Assembly: GCF_000738675.1 (NCBI RefSeq) | Contig: NZ_JPUX01000001.1 | Coordinates: forward strand, 1,674,001 to 1,738,000 | DNA length: 64,000 nucleotides | DNA from: Serratia nematodiphila DZ0503SBS1 | GTDB lineage: Bacteria > Pseudomonadota > Gammaproteobacteria > Enterobacterales > Enterobacteriaceae | Direction: 5' to 3' | Position numbers and translations under genes: made by a program | Notes under the pieces: generated by a model | Told to the model about the DNA's origin: nothing | What the model saw: the letters and a program-made list of their open reading frames with translations, nothing else | Databases searched by the model: none | In this document: positions 10,412 to 18,831 of the stretch, in pieces | How the letters are laid out: each line of letters begins with the position of its first letter | How positions within the stretch are numbered: the stretch's first letter is position 1

Positions 10412-10659
10412 TAACTTCCAGATATAGAAACGGCTATAATTGTCTGTCGGGCGTGCATTTCTCGCCTCATCCTTCTGCCGTGGTGCGAGAGAGAAGCCCA
10501 TTCATCGGTCAAGACGCCGTTCGGCAGCGTGGCGTTGTTGCGTCGTTGTGGAAGAAAAGTAACGAAATCACCCTATAAAAGGGGCATTTGGCGGTGAACG
10601 GACACAGATTGGCGCTTTGTGGCGATGCTGGCTAAAATTTTCTCGTTTATTTGGTAAAT
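10412..10659. other. Rest of the metC-exbB divergent region (431-base gap)
   Basis: Between the met-box-like sequence and the Fur box I see no open frame with a plausible ribosome site and no strong hairpin. The length leaves room for a small RNA or extra operators, but nothing supports one. Confidence 0.3.
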
Positions 10660-10678
10660 AATAATGAGAACCACTATC
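10660..10678. promoter_or_regulatory. Fur box of exbB-exbD
   Basis: AATAATGAGAACCACTATC agrees with the 19-bp Fur consensus at 15 of 19 positions and lies 75 bases before the exbB start. Iron repression of exbBD is expected from the family. Confidence 0.8.
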
Positions 10679-10753
10679 AATCCCCGGTTGGTTTGATATG
10701 ATCGCACGCTGAATTATTCCTTAATTTTGATCGGTAATGGGTGGAGGCACAGC

Positions 10754-11734
10754 GTGAAAACGGCTGGCAAGAATTTAAATCAAGGATCGTTCGGCCAGGG
10801 CCGGGCGCAGTGGGGCAAGGCCTTCGGCCGCAGCCTGATGGCATCTATGGTGCTGGTCGTAGGGCTGGCCGGCAGCGCGCAGGCCGCGCCAGCGAGCAAT
10901 CCGGCCGTTGCCGAAAGCGTTGCGCCGACCACCGCGCCTGCACCTGCTGCAGCCGCCGCGCCGGAGAGCATCACGCCGGTGAACCCGGCGCCAACGATCC
11001 AGCCACCGGAAACCCGCGGCATGGACCTGTCCGTTTGGGGCATGTACCAGCACGCCGACGCGGTGGTGAAAGCGGTAATGATCGGCCTGGTGCTGGCCTC
11101 GATCGTGACCTGGACCATTCTGTTCTCCAAAGGCAGTGAACTGCTGCGCGCCAAGCGCCGTCTGCGCCGCGAACAGCTGGCGCTGGCCGAAGCGCGCTCG
11201 CTGGATGAAGCCTCCGAACTGGCGCAAAACTTCGGTCCGGAGAGCGTCAGCGCGGTATTGCTGAACGACGCGCAAAATGAGCTGGAGTTGTCTGCGGAAT
11301 CCAACGACAACAACGGCATCAAAGAGCGCACCGGCTTCCGTCTCGAGCGCCGCGTGGCGGCCTACAGCCGCAACATGGGCCGCGGCAACGGTTTCTTGGC
11401 CACCATCGGCGCCATCTCGCCGTTCGTCGGTCTGTTCGGCACCGTGTGGGGCATCATGAACAGCTTCATCGGCATCGCCCATTCGCAGACCACCAACCTG
11501 GCGGTTGTGGCGCCGGGCATCGCGGAAGCGCTGCTGGCGACCGCGCTGGGCCTGGTCGCAGCGATCCCTGCCGTCGTTATCTACAACATCTTCGCCCGCG
11601 TCATCAGCGGCCACCGCGCGCAGGTGGGCGACGTGGCGGCGCAGGTCTTGCTGCTGCAGGGCCGTGATTTGGATCTGGCCGCGACGGCGGAAGCCAAGCG
11701 CTCACAGCACGCACATCAACTGCGGGCGGGGTGA
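10754..11734 (+). CDS. exbB: TonB system energiser ExbB with long N-terminal extension
   Basis: A 326-residue MotA/TolQ/ExbB family protein; E. coli ExbB has 244. The extra 80 or so N-terminal residues contain a cleavable-looking signal (hydrophobic stretch near 25-40, A-Q-A-A) followed by an Ala/Pro-rich periplasmic segment. Then come the usual three membrane segments, with the first at about residues 105-130 and the conserved [18 protein letters not shown] region near 215. It forms the proton channel with ExbD that drives TonB (and in Serratia HasB). The start is GTG, six bases after GGAGG; the longer frame needs TTG. Confidence 0.93.
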   Translation: MKTAGKNLNQGSFGQGRAQWGKAFGRSLMASMVLVVGLAGSAQAAPASNPAVAESVAPTTAPAPAAAAAPESITPVNPAPTIQPPETRGMDLSVWGMYQHADAVVKAVMIGLVLASIVTWTILFSKGSELLRAKRRLRREQLALAEARSLDEASELAQNFGPESVSAVLLNDAQNELELSAESNDNNGIKERTGFRLERRVAAYSRNMGRGNGFLATIGAISPFVGLFGTVWGIMNSFIGIAHSQTTNLAVVAPGIAEALLATALGLVAAIPAVVIYNIFARVISGHRAQVGDVAAQVLLLQGRDLDLAATAEAKRSQHAHQLRAG

Positions 11735-11737
11735 GTC

Positions 11738-12160
11738 ATGGCGATGCGCTTAAATGAAGATCTGGACGACAGCGGCGAACTGCATGAAATCAACGTGACG
11801 CCGTTTATCGACGTCATGTTGGTGCTGTTGATCATCTTTATGGTGGCCGCGCCGCTGGCAACGGTAGATATCCGCGTCGATCTGCCGGCCTCCTCCGCCA
11901 AGCCGCAGCCGCGGCCGGAAAAACCGGTGTTCCTGTCGGTGAAGGCCGACAAGCAGCTCTACGTCGGCGATCAGCCGGTGAATGCCGATCAGCTGACTTC
12001 GGTGCTGGATCAACGCACCCAGGCGAACAAAGAAACCACCATCTTCTTCCAGGCGGACAAGAGCGTGGACTATGAAACGCTGATGAGCGTGATGGACACC
12101 CTGCGTAAAGCCGGCTACCTGAAAGTGGGGCTGGTGGGCATGGAAGGCGCCGCCAAATAG
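11738..12160 (+). CDS. exbD: TonB system energiser ExbD
   Basis: A 140-residue ExbD/TolR protein starting three bases after exbB. One N-terminal membrane helix carries the essential Asp (T-P-F-I-D-V-M-L-V-L-L-I-I-F-M), residue 25, followed by a periplasmic domain. Length and sequence match E. coli ExbD (141). It works with ExbB in the inner membrane to harvest the proton gradient for TonB-dependent receptors such as the FecA-like receptor at 24.4-26.5 kb. Confidence 0.95.
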   Translation: MAMRLNEDLDDSGELHEINVTPFIDVMLVLLIIFMVAAPLATVDIRVDLPASSAKPQPRPEKPVFLSVKADKQLYVGDQPVNADQLTSVLDQRTQANKETTIFFQADKSVDYETLMSVMDTLRKAGYLKVGLVGMEGAAK

Positions 12161-12176
12161 CGGGCTGATGAAACAG

Positions 12177-12200
12177 AAAAGGGCGCTTCGGCGCCCTTTT
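12177..12200. terminator. Bidirectional terminator between exbD and scrR
   Basis: A perfect 10-bp stem AAAAGGGCGC / GCGCCCTTTT with a TTCG tetraloop, between two converging operons. Confidence 0.92.
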
Positions 12201-12216
12201 TACTGATTCAGAGAGA

Positions 12217-13260
12217 TCACTCTTCGGCCAACAAAGCCCGGGAACCGGCATGGCGCCAGCGGATACGGCCCGGCAGATAAAGCGCGTTCTGTTCCAGCGG
12301 CCGCTCGTCGATCAGTGCGGTGACTTGGTCGAAGCTATGTTGCGCCAGCGCCCGGCAGTCCTGTGCGACCGTATCGATCTTCAGCGTCATGCAGTCGAAC
12401 AGGTAGTGATCGTCGAAGCTGCACAGGTGGATGTCGCTCTCCATCAGCTGATGCTGAGTCAGATAACGCAACACCCCTTCCAACAGGCCGCAGGCGGCGG
12501 TAAACAGCGCTTTGGGCGGCCGCCCCAGCTGTGCGCAAAGCTGAGCGAACATCTCGTAACCTGAGCTGGGGTGATAGTTGCCGTTGATGATCCATTCCGG
12601 TTTGCACGTTACGCCGGCCCGCTCCAGGCCAAGCTGGAAGCCGGCCAGGCGATCGCGGGTCGGCGAAATGCGCGGCTGCCCGCCGAGAAAATAGATCTCA
12701 TCCGGATGTTGGCGCGCGACCGTTTCCACCAGGTCGGCGGTCGAGTTGACCGAATCGGTGATCACCAGCGGCAGTTCGGAACCGGCGATCAGACGGTCCA
12801 TCTGCACCACCGGCAGTCCGACATTGATCTTCTGGTATTCCGCGTCGTTTAGCTGGCTGGAGGCGACAATCAAGCCGTCCACCTGCCGCTGCACCAGACT
12901 GTTCACCGCCATCATCTCCTGCGCCGGGTTTTCATCGGTGCAGGCGATCAACAGCTGCAGGCCGGCTTCGCGGCACAGCGTTTCCAGCTCGCGCGAAATC
13001 ACCGCAAAACCGTAGTTGGTCATCTCCGGCACTACCAACCCCAGCGTGTGGCTGCGGTTGGAGCGCAAAGAGCGGGCGTGGATGCTGGGCTGATAATGGT
13101 GTTCGTGCGCCAGCGCCAGAATGCGATCGCGGGTGTCGTCGGACACCCGGTATTCCTTGCTGCGGCCGTTCAGCACCAGGCTGGCGGTCGATTTCGACAC
13201 CCCGGCCAGCGTGGCGATGTCACTGATGGTAATGCGTTTATTTTTTTTCACTGACGCCAT
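12217..13260 (-). CDS. scrR: Sucrose operon repressor, LacI family
   Basis: A 347-residue LacI/GalR regulator: HTH at about 10-30 ([18 protein letters not shown]), hinge (about 45-65) and a periplasmic-binding-like sensor domain. It is close to ScrR of Klebsiella and plasmid scr systems, including [11 protein letters not shown] and [11 protein letters not shown]. It should bind the AAACCGGTT-type operators found before scrK and scrY and be released by fructose or fructose-1-phosphate. It is last in the cluster, 21 bases after scrB. Confidence 0.93.
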   Translation of the reverse strand: MASVKKNKRITISDIATLAGVSKSTASLVLNGRSKEYRVSDDTRDRILALAHEHHYQPSIHARSLRSNRSHTLGLVVPEMTNYGFAVISRELETLCREAGLQLLIACTDENPAQEMMAVNSLVQRQVDGLIVASSQLNDAEYQKINVGLPVVQMDRLIAGSELPLVITDSVNSTADLVETVARQHPDEIYFLGGQPRISPTRDRLAGFQLGLERAGVTCKPEWIINGNYHPSSGYEMFAQLCAQLGRPPKALFTAACGLLEGVLRYLTQHQLMESDIHLCSFDDHYLFDCMTLKIDTVAQDCRALAQHSFDQVTALIDERPLEQNALYLPGRIRWRHAGSRALLAEE

Positions 13261-13281
13261 CTGAAGTCATCGGAGGATGCG

Positions 13282-14694
13282 TCATTCTAGCATGCATGGC
13301 GCCAGCGGCCAGTATTCCAACGCCAGCGGCGCGCTCCCGCACAGCCGCAGTTGCGGCTCACCCGCCGGGAAGTAGCGTGCGCTCATCACCGCCTCGCCGT
13401 GGTTGATGAAAATCTCCACGCTGGAACGATCGAACAGCAGTTGCAGATGCGTGACCGGGCCGCGCCAGTAACGGTGCTCCGGCCGGCCGTCGGTCAGGGA
13501 AGCGCGCGTCAGCCGCAGCCTTTCGCCGTCCCAGTTCAGCGTCATCGCGTCGCCAAAGGTTGCGTTGAACGGGCCCTGCGGCGTCAATTGCAGCTCCGCG
13601 GCCCCCAGCGCATAGGCGGGGGCGTTATCGGCGCGGCCTTGCCAGCCTGCTCGCTCACCGCGCAGCTGTTGCAGCTCGCGCGCCGGGCGCTGGTGGAGGC
13701 GGCCATGCCGCAGCGACAGTTCGCGCGGGCAGGTCATGGTGTGGATCCAGCCGTAACGGCGCGTCGGATGGGCTTCTTCATCTTGCTCGGGCACGCCCAT
13801 CCAGCCGAACAGCAGGCGGCGGCCATCTTCCGCCAACGTCGTCTGCGGCGCGTAGAACTCGAAGCCGGCGTCCAGCTCGCGGAATTCGCCGTGGCTGAAG
13901 GCCGCCTGCCGGTAATCCAGCTTGCCGAGCAGATAACCGGCCTGATAACGGTTGAGATAGCGTTCCGGCTGCGGCGTCAGCCCCTGCGGACAGCAGATCA
14001 ACACCTCGTCGCCGTCCAACGAGAACAGGTCCGGGCACTCCCACATGTAGCCGAATTCCTCTAAGCCGTTCAGGCCGGAACCGGCGATCTCTCCCAGCGC
14101 TTGCCAGTCGCGCAGATCGCTGGAACGAAACAGCAGCACCTTGCCGCGATCCTGCAGGTCACGCACGCCGAGCACCATGTACCAGCCATTTTGATGACGC
14201 CACACTTTCGGATCGCGTACGTGACCGCTGTAGCCCTCCGGCAGCGGCAGCACCGGCCCGAGTTTGCGATATTCGCCCCGTTCGCTTTCCTGAGCCAGGC
14301 ATTGGTAAGCGGTGCGTGAGCCGTCTGGGAATTTTACGTTGCCGGTGTAGATCAGCGTGATTTTGCCTTCCGCCACCACCGCCGAGCCGGAGTAACAGCC
14401 GTGGCTGTCGTAACAGGCGCCGGGCGCCAGGGCGATTGGCTGGTGCTCCCAACGCAGCAAATCAGCCGACTGCCAGTGTCCCCAGCATTTGTTGCGATGA
14501 TCGCAACCCAGCGGATTCCACTGATAAAACAGATGATAAACGCCGTTGTGCTGGATAAAGCCGTTGGGATCGTTCAGCAGGCCAACGCTGGGCGCCAGAT
14601 GCCAGTCCGGTCGGTGCGGATCGCGCAGCGCGAGCGGCTGGCCGTTCATGACCGCCCGCAGTGCCTGTTTGATTAAGCTGAGTTCTTCCATCAT
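13282..14694 (-). CDS. scrB: Sucrose-6-phosphate hydrolase, GH32
   Basis: A 470-residue glycoside hydrolase family 32 enzyme. The nucleophile Asp is in N-D-P-N-G (41-45), the transition-state Asp in R-D-P (160-162) and the acid/base Glu in W-E-C-P-D (218-222). The five-bladed propeller is followed by a C-terminal beta-sandwich with the V-E-I-F-I-N-H-G-E signature. It hydrolyses cytoplasmic sucrose-6-phosphate to glucose-6-phosphate and fructose. The start is an ATG that overlaps the scrA stop (ATGA). The same frame stays open back through scrA to 15381, but that part is antisense noise. Confidence 0.95.
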   Translation of the reverse strand: MMEELSLIKQALRAVMNGQPLALRDPHRPDWHLAPSVGLLNDPNGFIQHNGVYHLFYQWNPLGCDHRNKCWGHWQSADLLRWEHQPIALAPGACYDSHGCYSGSAVVAEGKITLIYTGNVKFPDGSRTAYQCLAQESERGEYRKLGPVLPLPEGYSGHVRDPKVWRHQNGWYMVLGVRDLQDRGKVLLFRSSDLRDWQALGEIAGSGLNGLEEFGYMWECPDLFSLDGDEVLICCPQGLTPQPERYLNRYQAGYLLGKLDYRQAAFSHGEFRELDAGFEFYAPQTTLAEDGRRLLFGWMGVPEQDEEAHPTRRYGWIHTMTCPRELSLRHGRLHQRPARELQQLRGERAGWQGRADNAPAYALGAAELQLTPQGPFNATFGDAMTLNWDGERLRLTRASLTDGRPEHRYWRGPVTHLQLLFDRSSVEIFINHGEAVMSARYFPAGEPQLRLCGSAPLALEYWPLAPCMLE

Positions 14695-16061
14695 TGCGCG
14701 TCCGTGTTGTATTTCAGCAGTAGGGAGAGGACAAAGGCGCTGCCAAACGCGATTGCCAGGCCGATGATATAGCTGACCAGCGAACTGGCCTGCACGATCG
14801 CCATGCCGGGGATCGCCGTCAGCCCGACCGCGTTCATGCCGACATGGTTGGCCACCACCCAGGCGCCGCCGAGCGCGCCGCCCGCCAGCGCCGCCAGAAA
14901 CGGTTTCACGAAGCGCAGGTTGATGCCAAACAGCGCCGCCTCGGTGATGCCGAGCATGGCGGAAAAGGCCGAAGGCACCGCAATGGCTTTGATTTTGGCG
15001 TCGCGGGTTTTGAAATAGACCGCCAGGCAGGCGCCGCCTTGAGCGATGTTGGCCATCGACCAGATCGGCAGCAGGAAGTTGACGCCGATATTGGGGTTGC
15101 CGAGCAGCCCGGCTTCTACCGCGTGGAAACTGTGGTGGATGCCGGTGATGACGATAGCGGAATAGAGGCCGCCGAACAGCAGCCCGGCTAGCCACCCCGC
15201 ATGAGCAATCAGCGTGCTGAGCACGAAGGAGATGCCATCGCCCAGCGCGCGGCCGGCGGGGCCGATAAACAGCAGGGCGACAAAGCCTGAGATCACCACC
15301 GTCAGGAACGGCGTCAGGATCAGATCGAGCGCGTTGGGGATCACCTTGCGCAGCCGTTTTTCCAACAGGCTCATGAACCACACCGTCAGCAGCACCGGGA
15401 ATACCGTGCCCTGGTAGCCGATCATGGCGATGTCCAGACCGAAGAAGTTCATGGTGTGGAACCCTCCGGCGACGCCCCAGGCATTGGTCAGCGCCGGATG
15501 CGTCAAAATGCCGCCGAGCGTGGCGCCCAGATAGGGATTGCCGCCGAATTCGCGTGCGGCGGTGAAGCCGATCAGAATCGGCAGAATAATGAACGCCGCC
15601 GAGCTGAACATATCCAACATGATGAACAACGCGCTGTTGGCATCGGCCCAGCCGTAGGTTTTCACCATGCCGAGCAGCCCCATCAACAGGCCGGAAGCGA
15701 CGATCGCCGGGATGATAGGCACGAAGATGTTCGACAGCAGGCGGGCGATGCGCTGCAGCGGGTTGAGCTTTTTCGCCGCGATATCGGCGGCTTCGGCCTT
15801 GCTGGATTCGCTGACGCCCGCCGCCTTGATGAATTCCGCATGCACCTTGTTGACCAGCCCGGTGCCGAAGATCACCTGGATCTGGCCGGCGTTGCTGAAG
15901 CAGCCTTTAACGCCGTCCAGTTTGCCGATGGCCTCTTTGTCCACCTTGCTGTCGTCCACCAGCACCAGGCGCAGGCGCGTGGCGCAGTGGGCGGCGCTGG
16001 CGATGTTCTCTTTACCGCCGAGCAGCGGCAACAGCGCGTTGGCGGTTGCGGTAATGTCCAT
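14691..16061 (-). CDS. scrA: Sucrose-specific PTS enzyme IIBC
   Basis: A 456-residue PTS permease: N-terminal IIB domain with the phosphorylated Cys26 in A-H-C-A-T-R-L-R-L, then a IIC domain with about ten membrane segments from residue 105 on and the I-T-G-I-H-H-S-F-H motif of sucrose/beta-glucoside IIC proteins. No IIA domain is present, so phosphate must come from the glucose IIA (Crr), as in other ScrA proteins. It imports and phosphorylates sucrose. AAGGGG precedes the start. Translation is coupled to scrB. Confidence 0.95.
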   Translation of the reverse strand: MDITATANALLPLLGGKENIASAAHCATRLRLVLVDDSKVDKEAIGKLDGVKGCFSNAGQIQVIFGTGLVNKVHAEFIKAAGVSESSKAEAADIAAKKLNPLQRIARLLSNIFVPIIPAIVASGLLMGLLGMVKTYGWADANSALFIMLDMFSSAAFIILPILIGFTAAREFGGNPYLGATLGGILTHPALTNAWGVAGGFHTMNFFGLDIAMIGYQGTVFPVLLTVWFMSLLEKRLRKVIPNALDLILTPFLTVVISGFVALLFIGPAGRALGDGISFVLSTLIAHAGWLAGLLFGGLYSAIVITGIHHSFHAVEAGLLGNPNIGVNFLLPIWSMANIAQGGACLAVYFKTRDAKIKAIAVPSAFSAMLGITEAALFGINLRFVKPFLAALAGGALGGAWVVANHVGMNAVGLTAIPGMAIVQASSLVSYIIGLAIAFGSAFVLSLLLKYNTDAQ

Positions 16062-16124
16062 GTTGTCCCCTTGCTAAATAAAAATGCCGCCGCGCAGTTT
16101 GCAGCGCAGCGCCGTGAATCGATG

Positions 16125-17537
16125 TCAGAAGAAATACTTGAATCTGGCGCGCATGCCGTAACGCTGGTCGTTGTCGCCGTTGGCGATCTTGCTGTCGGCG
16201 TTGGCTTCCAGCAGCGACACATAGGCGCCTAAGTACAGGTTGAAATTCTTCATATTCATAATGTTAGGTATCTGATACGACGCATGAACGGTGTGGATGT
16301 CGTAGTTGCCCGGTTCGCTGAGCGGGTTGTGGATATCAGCGGCGATCCCGGCGGTATTGAACTCTTTGATGTTGTTGTGCGCATAGATATAACCCAGTTC
16401 GAAGCGCCGCCACAGCACGTTGACGCCGGCGGTGAAGTCTTGCTCGCCTGACGCATCCAGGTAGGCGGTGCTCAGGTTGGCCACCACGCCGTTGTCCGGA
16501 TCGGCGGCGCTGTTGTTCCAGCTCATCGTCATGCCGTAGCCGTTGCGCTTGGATTGATCGACGAAGCGGCCCTGGCTGTCCTGATAGCCGTAGGCGTTAT
16601 TCACCACGTTGCTTTCCATCGCCGCCGCGATGCTGAAGGCGTCTTTCTTCCAGGCGATCACCGGGCGCAAATAGGCGACGTTTTTCTTATTTTCCAGCGC
16701 ATTGCCGTGGTAGCTGTTGTCCTGGAACAGCGAGGTGCCGTCTTCCACCAGCGTGTTCAGTTCGAAATAGACATCCCCGGCGTATTTGCTCAGCATCAGG
16801 TTGCCGCCGCTGCTGCTACGGCCGCGGCCTTCTTTCATCATGTAGATATAGCCGAAGCCGTCGGCGTACAGGTCGTTGGCGGTATTGCCGGAGTATTGAA
16901 TGAAGGTGTCCTGATTCAGCGGGAACATGTCGTAGGCTTCGAAGCGGCCGATTTTGGTTTGCCAGTTCTTTTCATTGCCGAAGAAGAAAGCGGCGTCGTC
17001 CAGGTTCATTTTGCCGCTCATGTCCGCCAGCGGCTGGACGCTGAAGCCGGAGAAGTTACCGTCCGGATTGCGGCGGTAGCCGTCCAGCCCGACCAGAATG
17101 CGGCCGTTGATGTCCCAGCGCTCTTTGTTGCCGGGTTTCCAGTTCTTGTGGTCGCTGCCTTTCAACGATGTCAGCTGGCCGCTGCGGCTGGCGCCGTCCA
17201 GGTTGAACTCCACGTCGCCATACAGTTTCAGATCGTTGAAACCGTTCAGTTTCAGCGCGCTGGTCGGAGAGGATTGCGTTTCCAGCGTGGTGGCGCGCTG
17301 CGCGACCTGCGCGGTTTGCCTTTCGGTGCTGGCGGTGCGCTGTTCCAGCTGTTGTGCCCGGCGTTCCGCCGCCGTGGCGCGGGTTTCAGCCTGAGCGGCG
17401 CGCCGTTCCGCCTGCGCCAGACGTTGTTCCAGCGCGTTGAGACGCGCCTCGATACTGTCGCCGCCCGAGGCCGCAGCGGCAGACGTGGAGAGGAAAAGCC
17501 CTGTTGTTATCGCCAAATAGCTGAGTTTTTTCATCAT
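16125..17537 (-). CDS. scrY: Sucrose porin ScrY, LamB family
   Basis: A 470-residue outer-membrane porin; plasmid ScrY has 505. After a signal peptide (cleavage near A-A-A-A-S, 23) comes a coiled-coil extension (about 28-90) of repeated A-E-R-R-A-Q heptads, then an 18-strand maltoporin-type barrel ending in the terminal aromatic F-K-Y-F-F. The coiled coil is shorter than in the plasmid protein. It lets sucrose cross the outer membrane at low concentration. It sits 63 bases before scrA, with its own ScrR operators upstream. Two tandem ATG codons begin the gene; the ribosome site is weak. Confidence 0.93.
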   Translation of the reverse strand: MMKKLSYLAITTGLFLSTSAAAASGGDSIEARLNALEQRLAQAERRAAQAETRATAAERRAQQLEQRTASTERQTAQVAQRATTLETQSSPTSALKLNGFNDLKLYGDVEFNLDGASRSGQLTSLKGSDHKNWKPGNKERWDINGRILVGLDGYRRNPDGNFSGFSVQPLADMSGKMNLDDAAFFFGNEKNWQTKIGRFEAYDMFPLNQDTFIQYSGNTANDLYADGFGYIYMMKEGRGRSSSGGNLMLSKYAGDVYFELNTLVEDGTSLFQDNSYHGNALENKKNVAYLRPVIAWKKDAFSIAAAMESNVVNNAYGYQDSQGRFVDQSKRNGYGMTMSWNNSAADPDNGVVANLSTAYLDASGEQDFTAGVNVLWRRFELGYIYAHNNIKEFNTAGIAADIHNPLSEPGNYDIHTVHASYQIPNIMNMKNFNLYLGAYVSLLEANADSKIANGDNDQRYGMRARFKYFF

Positions 17538-17578
17538 CGTCTATCATCCGGGAAGGGTTGTTATTCTTTTTTGCTAAA

Positions 17579-17596
17579 TTGCTAAACCGGTTTTTC
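17579..17596. promoter_or_regulatory. ScrR operator upstream of scrY
   Basis: GCTAAACCGGTTTTTC (17581-17596) matches 14 of 16 positions of the symmetric sequence GCTAAACCGGTTTAGC. It lies 44 bases before scrY. Confidence 0.7.
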
Positions 17597-17640
17597 ATGG
17601 CGAAAGATAGCGATCGAGAAGCGGACTGGCAATCAAGTTT

Positions 17641-17656
17641 GCTAACCCGATTCAGC
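17641..17656. promoter_or_regulatory. Second ScrR-type operator upstream of scrY
   Basis: GCTAACCCGATTCAGC matches the same symmetric sequence at 13 of 16 positions, 60 bases (centre to centre) from the first site, a spacing that would suit looping or dual repression. Confidence 0.5.
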
Positions 17657-17692
17657 TATTGTGATCGAGTACGCAAATCGCGGGTTAAAAGA

Positions 17693-17716
17693 CCACGGCG
17701 CTAAGGGGCGCCGTGG
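17693..17716 (-). terminator. Hairpin after scrK
   Basis: A perfect 9-bp stem CCACGGCGC / GCGCCGTGG with a six-base loop, followed on the minus strand by TCTTTTAACC. It probably ends or attenuates scrK transcription before scrY. Confidence 0.6.
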
Positions 17717-17726
17717 ATGCAGGGGA

Positions 17727-18653
17727 TCAACGCAGGAAAGCAGCCAACTCGTCGGCGCGGGGCAGGGCGGTCATGGCGCCCTTGGCGGTGGTGGCCAGCG
17801 CGCCGCAGGCCTGAGCCTGAGCGATAACCGCCGGCCATTGCGCTTCCTGCGGCAATGCGTGAAGGCGCGCCAGCGCCGCTAACAGCCCGGCGACGAAGGC
17901 GTCGCCGGCGCCGGTGGTATCGACCGGCACGACAGGCGGCGCGCGGAAATGGCGCAGACGATGCCCATCGTGTACGCAGACGCCGTCGCCGCCCAGCGTC
18001 ACCAGCAGCAGGCGCAGCGGATAGGTTTGCATCATCCAGCGCATGGCGTTCTCCAGATCGTCAAGATGGCTGATGAAAGCCAGCTCTTCGCGCGACAGTT
18101 TCACCACGTCCGCCAGCAGCAGCGCCTTTTGCAGGCAGGGGCGCAGCGCTTCCGGCTGGCGCCAGACCTCTTCGCGGATGTTGGGATCGAAACTGACCCG
18201 GCCGCCGACTGCCCGCATGCGTTCCATCGCCGTAAAGGCCGCGCTGCGGCTGGGCTCCTGCGACAGCGCGATGGAGCAGAGGTGCAGCCATTCGCCCCGC
18301 TGGAAAGCCGGCAGATCGTCGGGCTGCAAAAACAGATCGGCGCTGGGCTGCACCATAAACGTGAATGAGCGCTCACCCTGAAGATCGAGATCCACCACCA
18401 CCGTGGAGGTGTGGTGTTCGGGATCCGGCCGCATATGGCCGATATCCACCCCTTCATCGCTCAGCACCTGCTGCAGAAAGGCGCCGAAGCTGTCTTGCCC
18501 CACCCGGCCGATAAAGGCGCTGTCGCCGCCCAAGCGGGCGATACCCACCGCCACGTTCGCCGGCGCGCCGCCGGGGCATTTGAGATAACCGTTGGCATTT
18601 TCCGGCACCAGGTCGATCACGGCGTCGCCCAGTACCCATACGCGATTCATCAT
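17727..18653 (-). CDS. scrK: Fructokinase of the sucrose operon, PfkB family
   Basis: A 308-residue ribokinase-type sugar kinase. The first signature G-G-A-P-A-N-V-A lies at 28-35 and the second, V-D-T-T-G-A-G-D-A-F, at 244-253 with the catalytic base Asp251. It phosphorylates the fructose released by ScrB. It is the promoter-proximal gene of the scrK-Y-A-B-R cluster, the same order as in Klebsiella. Two tandem ATG codons begin it. A ScrR-type operator lies 45 bases upstream. Confidence 0.93.
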   Translation of the reverse strand: MMNRVWVLGDAVIDLVPENANGYLKCPGGAPANVAVGIARLGGDSAFIGRVGQDSFGAFLQQVLSDEGVDIGHMRPDPEHHTSTVVVDLDLQGERSFTFMVQPSADLFLQPDDLPAFQRGEWLHLCSIALSQEPSRSAAFTAMERMRAVGGRVSFDPNIREEVWRQPEALRPCLQKALLLADVVKLSREELAFISHLDDLENAMRWMMQTYPLRLLLVTLGGDGVCVHDGHRLRHFRAPPVVPVDTTGAGDAFVAGLLAALARLHALPQEAQWPAVIAQAQACGALATTAKGAMTALPRADELAAFLR

Positions 18654-18697
18654 GCTTAATCCCTGTTTTTGTCGTTGTCAGATGGTGAGCTAAAATA

Positions 18698-18713
18698 GAA
18701 GAACCGGTTTAGC
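18698..18713. promoter_or_regulatory. ScrR operator upstream of scrK
   Basis: On the minus strand GCTAAACCGGTTCTTC, 13 of 16 positions of GCTAAACCGGTTTAGC and identical over the core TAAACCGGTT with the scrY operator. Confidence 0.65.
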
Positions 18714-18794
18714 AAGGCAATGAAATAATCCTCAGAGCCGCTTGGTCAGTGAGGAAGATCAATCTTTCTGCTGGGCTTGGGGAGAAGGGGATCT

Positions 18795-18816
18795 GCCCCG
18801 CGAACCGGCGCGGGGC
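18795..18816 (-). terminator. GC-rich hairpin after abgT
   Basis: GCCCCGCG / CGCGGGGC, 8-bp stem, 16 bases after abgT. There is no clear T tract, so it may stabilise or pause rather than terminate. Confidence 0.35.
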
Positions 18817-18831
18817 GAGATAGCGGGGCGT

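Noticed and set aside
10775..11614. Long minus-strand frame inside exbB, and similar long antisense frames in abgB, metC, speC and fumA
   Set aside because: High GC codon bias opens antisense frames; their products are His/Arg/Gly-rich with no family resemblance.
13282..15381. A 699-codon minus-strand frame covering scrB and part of scrA
   Set aside because: Only the part from 14694 on is ScrB; the upstream half is out of frame with ScrA, which is well supported.
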